64,000 nt of DNA. Origin: Oceaniferula marina (lineage in GTDB: Bacteria > Verrucomicrobiota > Verrucomicrobiia > Verrucomicrobiales > Akkermansiaceae). Shown here in pieces: positions 1 to 13,679 of this stretch (position 1 is its first letter; each line of letters begins with the position of its first letter). A program made the position numbers and the translations under genes. The notes under the pieces are model-generated. The model was not told the origin of the DNA. It did no database searches and worked only from the letters and a program-made list of their open reading frames with translations. Location of the stretch: the NCBI RefSeq assembly GCF_013391475.1, contig NZ_JACBAZ010000004.1:620001-684000 (forward strand), read 5' to 3'.

Positions 1-426
1 GTATTGATCAGCGACCTGCACAAGCCCATGCTTGACAGGGTTTTCTATGACATAGTGTAAGCGTGCATAATACGATTTTTGATAGGTCAAGTGAGTCTCT
101 CGAAAATTGTGCCAAACCTTCCTGCCTGGCTCTTGATCCAAACAATTCACCTCTCTTGCTGTATGTGTGTGTAAATGACTCAGCATACGGGCCAGATTAG
201 CGCCCCCACCACCCGGGGATGCTGCTATAAAATGATAGTGGTTGGAAAACACCGCCCACGCCTGAAGGCCCCAGCCGTAATCACAAGCCAGATCAAGTAA
301 AGAAGAATGAAGCATTCGCAATCGATCAGGCCCTCTAAAGAAGTGCGATTTATGATATGTTCCTGCCGTCACCATATATACTCCCGACTCACGTGTAAAA
401 TGAGGAGGGGCATGTGGCCAACTAAT
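1..426 (-). CDS. REP-associated tyrosine transposase (RAYT, IS200-like Y1 family), C-terminus cut by window edge
   Basis: Translating the minus strand gives a protein of the Y1/HUH transposase family associated with REP sequences. It opens with the family-typical WPHAPPH segment, then VTAGTYHKSHFFRGPDRL, the HUH metal-binding motif in SNHYHF, and the block around the catalytic tyrosine, LHYVIENPVKHGL. The gene continues beyond position 1, so the end is missing only because of the window. The start is uncertain. The only in-frame ATG (375) would discard the conserved WPHAPPH block, and a TGA lies just upstream, so an ATT at 426 or another non-standard start is likely. The 5' end abuts the inverted terminus of the palindromic element at 425-632. 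In this family the enzyme mobilises or maintains such palindromes; that link here is inferred. Confidence 0.8.
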   Translation of the reverse strand, partial: MSWPHAPPHFTRESGVYMVTAGTYHKSHFFRGPDRLRMLHSSLLDLACDYGWGLQAWAVFSNHYHFIAASPGGGGANLARMLSHLHTHTAREVNCLDQEPGRKVWHNFRETHLTYQKSYYARLHYVIENPVKHGLVQVADQY

Positions 427-632
427 ACCATTTGATCAGTTAAATTGGCTGAATGGCACTGAAGGTTTTTTGATTTTAACTAGGCGCAAGGAAGGCGCAT
501 AGCGGGCTATGCAACTGACGCGCAACAACGGTAAAATCTAAAAGATTCAGTGCCCCCTTGCCATTCAGCTTGCTGACTGATTCATCATCTTAAACTCAAA
601 CCATTCTGCCAATTTAACTGGGAGAATGGTAT
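425..632. repeat. Palindromic REP/MITE-like element, copy 1
   Basis: A 208-bp imperfect palindrome. Its ends, ATACCATT...CAGTTAAATTGGC (from 425) and the complement ending at 632, form an inverted repeat of about 27 bp with five mismatches. Inside are a second inverted pair (GGCTGAATGGCACTGAA at 447-463 against 544-568) and a central AGCGGGCTAT-like stem. A diverged copy lies at 32832-33049 with the same ATACCATTTGA end and the same central TAGCG(G/A)GCTA core. Its left end overlaps the start region of the RAYT transposase. Confidence 0.75.
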
Positions 633-720
633 AGCCTTACTAGACATAACAAAACCACATCTAGCAGAAACAAACTAACAAACAAAGAACATTACTTCTT
701 TTCATTCAGACACGGATCAG

Positions 721-756
721 GCAATCCACAAAGCGCTGTCAAGCCAGCGCACTCCA
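721..756. repeat. 36-bp direct repeat, left copy (flanks sulfatase)
   Basis: GCAATCCA..AAGCGCTGTC followed by AGCCAGCGCACTCCA. It matches 33 of 36 positions with 2509-2544 in the same orientation, on the other side of the sulfatase gene. Confidence 0.75.
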
Positions 757-893
757 TAAGCTAGCCACGCCGGCGATGGCACGAGAACCAGACAACCACC
801 TTACCCGAAGGTTGCACGAAGCCCCATATGCGTATTGCACAAGTATCTATTGTCGGTTGTATTGCTTGAGCAATGGCAAGATGCTTTTGGACT

Positions 894-919
894 GCGGCGG
901 CTTGACGCCGCTTTTTTTT
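894..919 (+). terminator. Terminator-like hairpin with T-run
   Basis: GCGGCG (894-899), a 6-nt loop, CGCCGC (906-911), then eight T. It has the form of an intrinsic terminator on the plus strand, but no plus-strand gene precedes it. It may instead belong to a dispersed repeat. Confidence 0.5.
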
Positions 920-969
920 CGTTTTCGGAGACAGCCACACCGGATACCACAATTCCATTGAATGCCATC

Positions 970-2364
970 TTATCGTTTCTGGCCAAACACAGGGCGCGCA
1001 TTTTTCTCGATCTCTGTATCCAACTCGATCATCCGCTTTTGCATCGTTGCCACCTTTTCAGGGAATGTCTCTGCCACATTCACCTGCTCTCCAAGATCCT
1101 TGGACAGATTATACAGCATCACTTGTTTTCTTGGTGGTTGGGCCTTCCCCTTGACTTTCTTCGCCCGCACTTCTTTCACTAACAATTTCCAAGCCCCTTG
1201 CCGAATCCCCTCCAGCTTTCCATTTGAACTGTAATGCAGAAACTCACTGCGGGGGGATGGTTTCTGCTCAAGAAAGACGCCTGAGAGGTCGAGCCCATCA
1301 ATGGGGGCTTTGGCTTTCAATGGATACCCAGACAAGTTTGCCAGGGTTGGCAACAAATCGATACTACTGGTCAAGGCATCTGAACGAGAGCCTGCAGGAA
1401 CACGCCCCGGCCCCCAGATGATACACGGCACACGCTGTCCGCCTTCAAAGGTTGTCCCTTTACCACTACGCAGTGGTCCGGCACTGCCACCGTGATGTTT
1501 GTACGATAACCACGGTCCGTTATCACTGGTAAAAATAATGTATGTCTCTTTTTCCAAACCGAGATCCTTCACGGTTTGAATCAAACGCCCACACTCAGCA
1601 TCAATATGTTCGATCACGCATCGGTAGGCGTGTTTCGGGTCCGGGTCGAGTACATCATCCGGAACATAGAGTGGGATATGAGGCATGCTATGTGGAAGAT
1701 AGAGGAAAAACGGCCGGTCCTTGTTTGTTGTAATAAAGCGGATCGCCTCATCGGTATAACGTCGGGTTATCGTTCGCTGATTAACCGGAAGCTCGATGAT
1801 TTTCTCATCCTTCATCAGCGGGGTATTCCAGAGCTTCGAAAAATGATCCTGACGGCGCCAACTCTCATCCTGATTCATGCGTGGTTTTTTCTTATTATCC
1901 GGATGACTCATGTCATTGGAATAAGGAATACCAAAATAGGAATCAAACCCTTGAGCTGTCGGTAGCGTCTCCGGCATATGACCTAGGTGCCATTTCCCGA
2001 CACAAGCGGTTGCGTATCCGTTCGCTTTCAAATGATCTGCCAAGGTCAGTTCATCCGGATGAAGCCCATAACGGTGGAAGGGAAAGACAACATGCCGATG
2101 CATACCTACACGTTTTGGGTAGCAGCCCGTCAACAAGCCGGCACGAGATGGAGAACAGACCGGCGAAGGAACATGGAAGTCGGTTAGTTTCATGCCCTCG
2201 ATTGCCAACTGGTCAAGATGAGGTGTCTTGATACTGGTTGAACCATAACAGCCGAGATCACCATAACCTTGATCATCCGTAAAAATAATAATCACATTGG
2301 GGTCCCGTGCATTCGATGAGCACACCAACATCCCGAATATCAAACAGCTCAGCAGTCGTTTCAT
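970..2364 (-). CDS. Secreted type I sulfatase (arylsulfatase family)
   Basis: Hydrolyses sulfate esters, probably of algal or host polysaccharides, outside the cytoplasm. From the chosen start the protein has 464 residues. It begins MKRLLSCLIFGMLVCSSNA, a signal peptide with cleavage before RDPN. Metal-binding aspartates lie in FTDDQGYGDLG (about 28-38). The sulfatase signature CSPSRAGLLTG has its cysteine at about residue 70, to be converted to formylglycine. GKWHLG and TSDNGPW are further family blocks. The frame is open to an ATG at 2403, but MKR at 2364 gives a normal signal peptide. The substrate cannot be read from sequence. A maturase is needed and is not in the window. It is read in the same direction as rpoC but lies beyond the rpoC terminator, so it has its own transcription unit. 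Confidence 0.93.
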   Translation of the reverse strand: MKRLLSCLIFGMLVCSSNARDPNVIIIFTDDQGYGDLGCYGSTSIKTPHLDQLAIEGMKLTDFHVPSPVCSPSRAGLLTGCYPKRVGMHRHVVFPFHRYGLHPDELTLADHLKANGYATACVGKWHLGHMPETLPTAQGFDSYFGIPYSNDMSHPDNKKKPRMNQDESWRRQDHFSKLWNTPLMKDEKIIELPVNQRTITRRYTDEAIRFITTNKDRPFFLYLPHSMPHIPLYVPDDVLDPDPKHAYRCVIEHIDAECGRLIQTVKDLGLEKETYIIFTSDNGPWLSYKHHGGSAGPLRSGKGTTFEGGQRVPCIIWGPGRVPAGSRSDALTSSIDLLPTLANLSGYPLKAKAPIDGLDLSGVFLEQKPSPRSEFLHYSSNGKLEGIRQGAWKLLVKEVRAKKVKGKAQPPRKQVMLYNLSKDLGEQVNVAETFPEKVATMQKRMIELDTEIEKNARPVFGQKR

Positions 2365-2508
2365 AGTATAGCCGATACGTTGGCGTTTCATGCTGAGTTT
2401 CACCTCATCTGAGACTTTCTTCAGCAGAACCCAGAATCTGAAACTGCGATGAGCGAAGCCGTCCTCATTTCAGACTCAGCATCACTTCGCCCACACGTGT
2501 CAGGCCAC

Positions 2509-2544
2509 GCAATCCATCAAGCGCTGTCGAGCCAGCGCACTCCA
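2509..2544. repeat. 36-bp direct repeat, right copy (flanks sulfatase)
   Basis: Second copy of the repeat at 721-756 (33/36 identical, same orientation). It directly adjoins the T-run of the rpoC terminator. Confidence 0.75.
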
Positions 2545-2583
2545 AAAAAAACCCGGCAGCGCCTATGAGGGCGTGCCGGGTTG
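2545..2583 (-). terminator. Intrinsic terminator of the rpoBC operon
   Basis: On the minus strand AACCCGGC, a GC-rich inner stem, GCCGGGTT, then a run of eight T. It lies about 20 bp after the rpoC stop codon. Confidence 0.92.
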
Positions 2584-2604
2584 AAAAGTAATGAAGCAAA
2601 GCCG

Positions 2605-6843
<4,239 letters not shown>

Positions 6844-6885
6844 GAGAAATAAGTTATCAGTTAATTGTTATTAGTTAATTGGTCG

Positions 6886-6905
6886 CGCCGCTTTGGGGAG
6901 CGGCG
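6886..6905 (-). other. Hairpin in the rpoB-rpoC gap
   Basis: CGCCGCT, 6-nt loop, AGCGGCG, a perfect 7-bp stem in the 82-bp gap. There is no T-run, so a processing or stability element is more likely than a terminator. Confidence 0.5.
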
Positions 6906-6925
6906 AGTGTTGTTGGTTACTGCGA

Positions 6926-9900
6926 TTAGAGTGTAAGGTCGTCGAGGCTGAATTCGGAACCGCCCTGCTTTGGAGCGCCACCCGTTCCAGGGCGGACATC
7001 CAGACAGAGTGACTGCATTTCCTTCATCAGGACGTTGAAGGATTCCGGCGTGCCGGCCTCCAAGGTGTTGTCCCCTTTGACGATGGCTTCGTAAATCCGC
7101 GTGCGCCCTTGGACGTCATCGGACTTAACCGTAAGAATCTCCTGGAGGGTGTAAGCGGCACCGTAAGCTTCGAGTGCCCAGACCTCCATCTCACCGAATC
7201 GCTGACCACCATACTGGGCCTTACCACCAAGCGGCTGCTGGGTGACCAGACTGTAGGGACCAACGGCACGGGCGTGAATCTTGTCGGCAACCAGGTGACC
7301 GAGTTTGAGCATGTAAATCATGCCAACCACAACCGGGTTCTGGAAGGCTTCCCCTGTGCGACCATCATAGAGAGTCGACTTACCAGCGGTGGAACCATCC
7401 TTGCCGTCACCAATCCAGGTGAAGCCATCGGTTGGTTTCTCATCCTTCTTACGCTTACGGGCTTTACCGTTTTCGCCGACCATTTCAAATCCGTCGACTT
7501 TTTTGGCTTCGCCCATGAACTTCCAGATTTCATCCTCGGGGATACCGTCGAAAATCGGAGTCGCTACGGTAAATCCAAGCGCCTTGGCTGCAACACCGAG
7601 GTGGGTTTCCAGCAGCTGTCCAACGTTCATCCGGGACGGCACACCAAGTGGGTTCAAACAGATCTCGACCGGCGTTCCATCCTCGAGGAATGGCATATCG
7701 GCTTCGGGAACGATGGTCGCAACCACCCCTTTGTTTCCGTGACGTCCGGCCATCTTGTCACCAACGCTGAGCTTACGCTTGGCAGCGATGAAGACTTTGA
7801 CTTCCTTGACAGCGCCGGGATCGACTTCCTCACCGCTCTCAAGCTGGTCAAGACGACGCTCACGGTCGGTGTCCAACTCGGAGAAACGTCCCTCAAAGGA
7901 GGAAATGATCTCAAGGATCTTGTTCCGGATTGGGGAAGGATCGATTTCGATGTGATCAAAGATCGCGGCAAGCTTGCGCAGAAGCGTCTTGGTGATCTTA
8001 CGGTTGGCAGGAATGATGATCTCACCACTTTGGGCGTTCACCACATCCAGAGGAATCTTCTCACCCAGCAGGATGTCGGAAAGCTTCTCCGTCAACTGTT
8101 CGGTCAGGCGGTCTTTCTTCTTCTTGTAGTCATCGTTGATTTTCTTGACCTGCTTCTTGAGCTTGGTGGGGTCGAGCTCATTCTCACGCTTACGCGCAAG
8201 TCCGTGGGTCACGATCCGAATATCCTGAACGATACCGACACATCCGGAAGGAACACGCAGTGAGGTGTCCTTCACATCTGCGGCTTTTTCACCGAAGATG
8301 GCACGCAACAGGCGCTCTTCAGGGGCAAGCTCGGTTTCGGACTTCGGAGTGATTTTACCAACGAGAATGTCGCCAGGCTTCACCTCCGCACCGATGCGGA
8401 TGATGCCGTCGTGGTCGAGGTTTCTCAAAGCTTCATCACCGACGTTCGGGATATCACGGGTAATTTCTTCAGGTCCGAGCTTGGTGTCACGGGCGACACA
8501 CTCGAACTCAGAAATGTGGATGGAGGTAAAGACATCTTCCTTCACCACTTTTTCGGAAATCACGATGGCATCCTCAAAGTTGTATCCATTCCATGGCATG
8601 AAGGCCACCAGCACGTTGCGTCCGAGGGCCAACTCACCACCTTCGGTGTTTGGTCCGTCGGCGAGCACATCACCAGTCTTCACCTTGTCTCCTCGGTTGA
8701 TGATCGGCTTCTGGTTCATGCAGGTTCCGGAGTTGGAACGCATGAACTTACGCATCGGATAAGCGAAGATCCCTTTGGCAGGATTGCTCTTCACCGCGGT
8801 CATGTCGCTGAGGAATTTCTCATCGGAAAGCGGTAATTCACCATCTTTGGTGGTGATGATCACCTCGGCGGTGGCAGCTGCCACGATGCCGTCGGCTTCG
8901 GCCACAACCACAGCGCGGGAGTCTTCCGCAGCCTTGGCTTCGAGTCCGGTTCCGACCAGTGGGGCATCAGAGATCAACAATGGCACCCCCTGGCGTTGCA
9001 TGTTTGCACCCATCAATGCGCGGTTGGCGTCATCGTGCTCAAGGAAAGGAATAATACCGGCGGCCACGGAAACGAGCTGTTTCGGTGACACATCCATGTA
9101 TTCCACCGTGTTGGGATCCACTTCGATAAACTCACCACGCTCACGGGCGGTGATTTTTTCGGTCAGGAAGTTCCCATCCTTGTCGATCGGGTTGTTTGCC
9201 TGGGCAATCAGGAAGTCTTCCTCCTGGTCAGCAGTTACATACTCGATCTGGTTGGTCACCTTACCATCCTTCACCCGGCGGTAGGGAGTCTCGATAAATC
9301 CAAACTCGTTGATGCGTGCGTAGGTGCAGAGTGAGTTGATCAGACCAATGTTGGGGCCCTCAGGAGTCTCAATCGGGCAAATACGACCGTAGTGCGAGGT
9401 GTGAACGTCACGCACCTCGAATCCGGCGCGGTCTCGGTTCAGACCACCAGGTCCGAGAGCGGAAAGACGACGTTTGTGAGTCAGCTCAGCCAGTGGGTTC
9501 GTCTGGTCCATGAACTGAGACAACTGACTGCGACCAAAGAAATCGCGAATCACAGCACTCAGGGCTTTCGGGTTGATCAGCTTCTGAGGTGTCATGCCCT
9601 CAAGGTTGACATCAAACAGAGTCATACGCTCTTTGACCAAGCGCTCGGTGCGGGCAAGACCCACGCGGCACTGGTTACCGAGCAATTCACCCACGGCACG
9701 CACACGGCGTGATCCAAGGTGGTCGATATCGTCGAGCATGCCGTCGCCTTTCTTCAGGCCAAGCAAGTATTTGACAGCACCGAGGAAGTCTTCAGGCACC
9801 ATGATCCGAGCGTTCGAATCGATGTTGAGTTTGAGCTTCTGGTTAATTTTATAACGACCGACGCGTGTGAGGTCGTAACGTTTCTCGTCGAAGAACAGGC

Positions 9901-10855
9901 GGTGAAGCAGGGCCTTCGAGTTGGTGCTGGTTGGAGGATCACCAGGGCGTAACTTACGATAAATGTCCTTCAGGGCGGACTCTTCATCATGCGCGGGGTC
10001 TTTTTTGAGGGATTTCAGCAGCACTTCGTCTTCGCGTCCGTCAATCACCTCGATGTGCTTGTGCCCGAGTTCCATCAGGGTGCGAACCACACCAATGGTC
10101 AGTGGCTCATAGGCCTTGGCAATGACAATCTCATCGTCGAGAATGTCTTCGAATGGAAGCTTGTTGGCGAGTTCCTCTTCGTCGAGTTTCTCGCTGAGCT
10201 TGAGCTTTTCAATGTTGTAGAACTGCTCGCAAAGGTCGCGGTCCGTTGGCCATCCCATGGCACGCAAGAAGGTCGTAGCGAGGAACTTCCGGCGGCGGCG
10301 GCGGCGGTCAAGGTAGACGTAGAGCAGGTCGTTGGTGTCAAACTGGGTCTCAAGCCAGGATCCGCGGTCAGGAATGATCCGGAACGAATGCAGTGTCTTG
10401 CCATTCAAGTGCTGCGATGTTTCGAAGCAAATACCAGGCGAACGGTGAAGCTGGGAAACGATCACGCGCTCAGCGCCGTTAATCACAAAGGTTCCACGGC
10501 GGGTCATCATCGGCATTTCGCCCATGTAGACTTTTTCTTTTTTATTTCCAGACTCATCCTTGAGCTTGAACGTCACATAGAGGGCGGCACTGAAGGTCTC
10601 CCCCGTTTGCAAGGATTCCAGAGCTGTGGATTTGGGCTCTTGAATCTCATAAGAAATGAATTCCAAAGTAATTGCCTCATCATAGCTTTTGATGGGGAAA
10701 ATTTCACGGAATACTGCCTGAAGTCCATAGTCCTCACGCTGCGAAGCGGGGATGGATTTTTGCAAAAAGTCCTCGTAGGACTTGCTTTGAACCTCGATCA
10801 AATTCGGGGGTTCGATAACTTCCTCAATCGTTCCGTAGTAGCGTCGTTCGGCCAT
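6926..10855 (-). CDS. rpoB: DNA-directed RNA polymerase subunit beta
   Basis: Second-largest RNA polymerase subunit, 1309 residues from the ATG at 10855 (MAERRYYG). The frame stays open further upstream, but the upstream residues have no beta-subunit character. The rifampicin-pocket segment reads [20 protein letters not shown] followed by ALGPGG, with the D, H and S positions of the sensitive form. [12 protein letters not shown] near the C-terminal third and the final clamp block [16 protein letters not shown] are canonical. It is preceded by a long (429 bp) spacer after rplL with strong secondary structure and followed by rpoC. Confidence 0.99.
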   Translation of the reverse strand: MAERRYYGTIEEVIEPPNLIEVQSKSYEDFLQKSIPASQREDYGLQAVFREIFPIKSYDEAITLEFISYEIQEPKSTALESLQTGETFSAALYVTFKLKDESGNKKEKVYMGEMPMMTRRGTFVINGAERVIVSQLHRSPGICFETSQHLNGKTLHSFRIIPDRGSWLETQFDTNDLLYVYLDRRRRRRKFLATTFLRAMGWPTDRDLCEQFYNIEKLKLSEKLDEEELANKLPFEDILDDEIVIAKAYEPLTIGVVRTLMELGHKHIEVIDGREDEVLLKSLKKDPAHDEESALKDIYRKLRPGDPPTSTNSKALLHRLFFDEKRYDLTRVGRYKINQKLKLNIDSNARIMVPEDFLGAVKYLLGLKKGDGMLDDIDHLGSRRVRAVGELLGNQCRVGLARTERLVKERMTLFDVNLEGMTPQKLINPKALSAVIRDFFGRSQLSQFMDQTNPLAELTHKRRLSALGPGGLNRDRAGFEVRDVHTSHYGRICPIETPEGPNIGLINSLCTYARINEFGFIETPYRRVKDGKVTNQIEYVTADQEEDFLIAQANNPIDKDGNFLTEKITARERGEFIEVDPNTVEYMDVSPKQLVSVAAGIIPFLEHDDANRALMGANMQRQGVPLLISDAPLVGTGLEAKAAEDSRAVVVAEADGIVAAATAEVIITTKDGELPLSDEKFLSDMTAVKSNPAKGIFAYPMRKFMRSNSGTCMNQKPIINRGDKVKTGDVLADGPNTEGGELALGRNVLVAFMPWNGYNFEDAIVISEKVVKEDVFTSIHISEFECVARDTKLGPEEITRDIPNVGDEALRNLDHDGIIRIGAEVKPGDILVGKITPKSETELAPEERLLRAIFGEKAADVKDTSLRVPSGCVGIVQDIRIVTHGLARKRENELDPTKLKKQVKKINDDYKKKKDRLTEQLTEKLSDILLGEKIPLDVVNAQSGEIIIPANRKITKTLLRKLAAIFDHIEIDPSPIRNKILEIISSFEGRFSELDTDRERRLDQLESGEEVDPGAVKEVKVFIAAKRKLSVGDKMAGRHGNKGVVATIVPEADMPFLEDGTPVEICLNPLGVPSRMNVGQLLETHLGVAAKALGFTVATPIFDGIPEDEIWKFMGEAKKVDGFEMVGENGKARKRKKDEKPTDGFTWIGDGKDGSTAGKSTLYDGRTGEAFQNPVVVGMIYMLKLGHLVADKIHARAVGPYSLVTQQPLGGKAQYGGQRFGEMEVWALEAYGAAYTLQEILTVKSDDVQGRTRIYEAIVKGDNTLEAGTPESFNVLMKEMQSLCLDVRPGTGGAPKQGGSEFSLDDLTL

Positions 10856-11284
10856 AATAAATAGTGGGTATGAGCTTGGTTGGGCTGTGTATACACGGAA
10901 AAACACGCGTGTTTTTTAGAGAACTGCCGAGAGGCAGATTTGCCCGCACTGTTACCAGTCCGGGCGATTCTCATGACGCGATGTCTTTCAGTAATATTTT
11001 ATTGGGTGGTTTCCAGGAAACGTCTTTCCCGGGTTCTTGAGCGGATTTCAAACATATCCATCCTGTCGACTGGGTGGTTATGTCTGAAGGCCGCTCATAG
11101 AACGGTGTGCTTTGCTTGTTTTGAAAAAGTCGTCAGTGCCTACGTTTGACCTTTCGGTTTTTTGTGATGGCTTGCAGACTTGTTTGAATGGTAATGAGCT
11201 GGATCGATGGCTGACCTGTGTGTGGTGGATGGTAATCCAGGGCCACCACACACAAAGAAAGCCTTTGATGTGTAGAATTGGGAT
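10856..11284 (-). promoter_or_regulatory. Long structured spacer/leader between rplL and rpoB
   Basis: 429 bp without a credible gene. It holds a perfect 12-bp stem at 11217-11254 shortly after rplL, a small CTGCC/GGCAG hairpin (10922-10935) and an 18-bp perfect palindrome AAAAACACGCGTGTTTTT (10899-10916) close to the rpoB start. In E. coli this spacer carries an attenuator and RNase III site. An equivalent role here is inferred from position and structure. Confidence 0.6.
11217..11254 (-). terminator. Attenuator-like hairpin downstream of rplL
   Basis: TGTGTGTGGTGG (minus strand) pairs perfectly with CCACCACACACA across a 14-nt loop. No T-run follows, which suits partial termination or RNA processing between rplL and rpoB. 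Confidence 0.7.
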
Positions 11285-11665
11285 CTACTTAAGCTCAACC
11301 TTGGCACCAGCTTCTTCAAGCGCAGCCTTGGCTTTTTCAGCGTCTTCCTTGGAAGCGCCTTCAAGGACGGGTGCAGGTGCACTCTCGACCAGCTTCTTAG
11401 CGTCAGCAAGTCCAAGTCCGGTAGCGATGCCACGGACGGCCTTAATGACAGCGATCTTACCGGCTCCGGCGTCAGTAAGGACGACGTCGAATTCGGTTTT
11501 TTCCTCGGCAGCTTCAGCAGCGGCACCAGGTGCAGCAACTGCAACAGCAGCAGCAGGAGCGGCGGCGGAAACGCCCCACTCTTCTTCGAGGGATTTTACA
11601 AGCTCAGCGGCTTCAAGCACGGTGAGTTTGCCCAGTTCTTCAGCGATTTTAGTAATATCAGCCAT
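11285..11665 (-). CDS. rplL: 50S ribosomal protein L7/L12
   Basis: Stalk protein that binds translation factors. The 126 residues are of normal length. An N-terminal dimerisation helix ([20 protein letters not shown]) is followed by an alanine-rich hinge at about 35-52 and the C-terminal domain ([20 protein letters not shown]...[14 protein letters not shown]). A clear Shine-Dalgarno AGGAGA lies 8 nt before the ATG. It sits after rplJ with a 184-bp gap that contains two perfect hairpins. Confidence 0.99.
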   Translation of the reverse strand: MADITKIAEELGKLTVLEAAELVKSLEEEWGVSAAAPAAAVAVAAPGAAAEAAEEKTEFDVVLTDAGAGKIAVIKAVRGIATGLGLADAKKLVESAPAPVLEGASKEDAEKAKAALEEAGAKVELK

Positions 11666-11760
11666 TGTTTTATTCTCCTAGTTGGTTTCGTCGCGCCCGG
11701 AGCTTCCGGACATTTCAGCTCTTATGCCTAAGATCCGACGATGGAACCTTATTTGTATCA

Positions 11761-11786
11761 GGTGCTACTCTGGAGGGAGTAACACC
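11761..11786 (-). promoter_or_regulatory. Hairpin 2 in rplJ-rplL spacer
   Basis: GGTGTTACTC, loop CCTCCA, GAGTAGCACC on the minus strand: a 10-bp stem with one G-U pair. It lies about 95 nt upstream of the rplL start. Confidence 0.65.
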
Positions 11787-11811
11787 ATCCGTTCAGATTG
11801 TTGTTGTAAAC

Positions 11812-11841
11812 ATGCTCAGCCGGCTTGAGCCAACTGAGCAT
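11812..11841 (-). promoter_or_regulatory. Hairpin 1 in rplJ-rplL spacer
   Basis: ATGCTCAGTTGGC, loop TCAA, GCCGGCTGAGCAT on the minus strand: a 13-bp stem with two G-U pairs and a tetraloop, starting 8 nt after the rplJ stop. There is no T-run. It could protect the upstream 3' end or mark a processing site that lets rplL accumulate above rplJ. Confidence 0.7.
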
Positions 11842-11849
11842 GGAAATGA

Positions 11850-12362
11850 TTAAGCTTCGTCTCCGTGCTTCGCCTTGATGACGCGAGCAAGAGATGCAGC
11901 TGGCTCGTTGATCGTGCGCACCAGCTTGGAGGCAGGAGCGTTGATGACACCGAGCAACTGGGCGAGCAGAACTTCGCGAGACGGAAGGTCGGCCAGAGCC
12001 TTGACTTGGTCAGAGTCGATCACATCGCCGTCGAGGATACCGACTTTGACGTCCAGCTTCTTGGATTTCTTAGCGAACTCCTTCACAGCCTTGGCTGCGG
12101 CGCAAACATCGGATTCGCCGGTGACGAATGCGGTTTGTCCGAGCAGCTGATCGCTGATGTCGGGTAATTCTGCATTTTCAAGCGCTTTGCGCATGTAAGT
12201 GTTCTTGGCAACGTGGCACTCGGCTCCGTTTTCGCTCAGGTTACCGCGGAGTTCATTGAACTCGGGCACGGTCATACCGGTGTAATCAACCACCAGAACG
12301 AAAGGCGATGAGTTAACGCGCTCAAAAAGCTCGTCGATGATGTACTTCTTATCAGGATTCAT
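11850..12362 (-). CDS. rplJ: 50S ribosomal protein L10
   Basis: Stalk base protein that anchors L7/L12 dimers to the ribosome. The 170 residues match the family. Conserved features include the N-terminal rRNA-binding part (SSPFVLVVDYTGMTVPEFNELR) and the alanine-rich C-terminal helix that holds L7/L12 (EPAASLARVIKAKHG). Shine-Dalgarno AAGGAGA precedes the ATG. Only 21 bp separate it from rplA, so the classical long L10 leader found in other bacteria is absent upstream of this gene. Confidence 0.99.
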   Translation of the reverse strand: MNPDKKYIIDELFERVNSSPFVLVVDYTGMTVPEFNELRGNLSENGAECHVAKNTYMRKALENAELPDISDQLLGQTAFVTGESDVCAAAKAVKEFAKKSKKLDVKVGILDGDVIDSDQVKALADLPSREVLLAQLLGVINAPASKLVRTINEPAASLARVIKAKHGDEA

Positions 12363-12383
12363 GGTCTCTTTCTCCTTGGTTGG

Positions 12384-13082
12384 TTAGTTGATAGCGTAAA
12401 GGGATGACTCAAGAGCAACTCCAGGGGACATACATGCCGCGATGGTGACGTTCTGAATATAGTTCCCTTTGGCGGATGCAGGCTTGGCTTTGACCAAACT
12501 TTCGATCAGGGCGTTGGCATTCTCGATGATCTTGTCATTGTCGAAGGATGCCTTGCCAATAGCAGCAGAAACGTTGCCATTTTTGTCGAGTTTGTAGTCG
12601 ATCCGACCAGCTTTCACAGCTTGCACAGCCGCGGCAGTGTCTTCGGTGACAGTCCCGGTCTTCGGGTTAGGCATCAGACCGCGTGGTCCGAGCACACGGG
12701 CGATCTTACGAACTTCGAGCATCGCATCAGGAGTGGCGACGGCAGCATCGAAATCGGTGAATCCACCTTGCACTTTCTTAATCAAGTCCTCAAGTCCGAC
12801 TTCGTCAGCTCCAGCATCCTGGGCTGCTTTGGCGGCGTCGCCCTGGGCGAACACAACGACCTTGACTTGCTTACCGGTGCCGTGTGGCAGGGCCACAGAG
12901 CCACGGACCATCTGGTCGCTCTTGCGGGGGTCGACCCCGAGTTTGAATGAAAGCGTGACAGTGGCGTCAAACTTAGGTGCGGGGAAGCTCTTGATGACTC
13001 CCACCGCGTCTTCGAGGCCGTATTGCTTGTCGGAATCGACAAGCTCGGCCGCCTTTTGGTAGCGTTTGCTTTTCTTGCTCAT
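12384..13082 (-). CDS. rplA: 50S ribosomal protein L1
   Basis: Binds 23S rRNA at the L1 stalk and in many bacteria represses its own rplK-rplA message. From ATG at 13082 (MSKKSKRYQKAAELVD) it has 232 residues. The frame is open to 13115, but the upstream residues do not fit the family. Visible signatures: KFDATVTLSFKLGVDPRKSD, LPHGTGK and the L1 signature region KIARVLGPRGLMPNPKTGTV. It lies between rplK (92-bp gap) and rplJ. Confidence 0.98.
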   Translation of the reverse strand: MSKKSKRYQKAAELVDSDKQYGLEDAVGVIKSFPAPKFDATVTLSFKLGVDPRKSDQMVRGSVALPHGTGKQVKVVVFAQGDAAKAAQDAGADEVGLEDLIKKVQGGFTDFDAAVATPDAMLEVRKIARVLGPRGLMPNPKTGTVTEDTAAAVQAVKAGRIDYKLDKNGNVSAAIGKASFDNDKIIENANALIESLVKAKPASAKGNYIQNVTIAACMSPGVALESSLYAIN

Positions 13083-13174
13083 GGTTTTGGTTGCAGTGCG
13101 GGCGGAGCGGATCATGATCCGGCTCCTCCTGCGGGTTTGGTTTTGGTAGTTCCGGTAGAAACCGTTACTACAAA

Positions 13175-13603
13175 TTACATTCCGGTGACTTCAAGTCCCA
13201 TCTGGCGAGCGGTGCCAGCCAAAATCTTAGCTGCTTGCTCGGGGTCGTTGGTGTTGAGGTCGGAAATTTTGATGTTCACAACTTCCATCAGTTGTTCTTT
13301 GGAGATGGTGCCGCACTTGGTTTTGTTTGGCTCTCCGGATCCCGAAGCGATCTTGGCTGCTTTCTTCAAAAGAACGGCTGCCGGTGGCTGCTTGGTGATA
13401 AAGGTGAACGAAGCGTCTTTGTAGACCGTGATGACCGTGGGAAGGAGGTCACCAGCTTGTTTTTGAGTCGCGGCATTAAAGTCCTTACAGAACTGCATGA
13501 TGTTCACTCCTGCCTGACCGAGTGCCGGTCCAACGGGTGGTGATGGGTTTGCTTGTCCTGCCTGAATTTGCAGTTTGAGGACGGATTTAACTTCCTTGGC
13601 CAT
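13175..13603 (-). CDS. rplK: 50S ribosomal protein L11
   Basis: Builds the GTPase-associated centre with 23S rRNA. 142 residues. The N-terminal block ([20 protein letters not shown], then [14 protein letters not shown]) and the C-terminal rRNA-binding block near the end ([20 protein letters not shown]) are typical. It follows nusG by 76 bp. That gap contains a small CCGC/GCGG hairpin that could be part of an L1 target, but this cannot be asserted. Confidence 0.98.
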   Translation of the reverse strand: MAKEVKSVLKLQIQAGQANPSPPVGPALGQAGVNIMQFCKDFNAATQKQAGDLLPTVITVYKDASFTFITKQPPAAVLLKKAAKIASGSGEPNKTKCGTISKEQLMEVVNIKISDLNTNDPEQAAKILAGTARQMGLEVTGM

Positions 13604-13679
13604 GGTGGTGTTACTTGGTTAATTAGTTGGTATGGTTAAATGATTCCGCTATTTCGCGGCAACATTAGAGATTGTTGGC

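Larger units (their letters stand above)
633..969. other. Non-coding, repeat-rich interval
   Basis: No convincing gene. The short open frames here are low quality and overlap one another. It holds one arm of a 36-bp direct repeat (721-756) and a perfect terminator-like hairpin (894-911 plus a T-run). The rest has no recognisable signal. Confidence 0.5.

Noticed and set aside
776-1234. Overlapping small frames on both strands left of the sulfatase
   Set aside because: They overlap the sulfatase 3' end or each other and contain dispersed-repeat sequence; none looks like a protein.
13604-13679. Possible L1 autoregulation site before rplK
   Set aside because: Only a 4-5 bp stem is visible; not enough to call the known L1 target structure.
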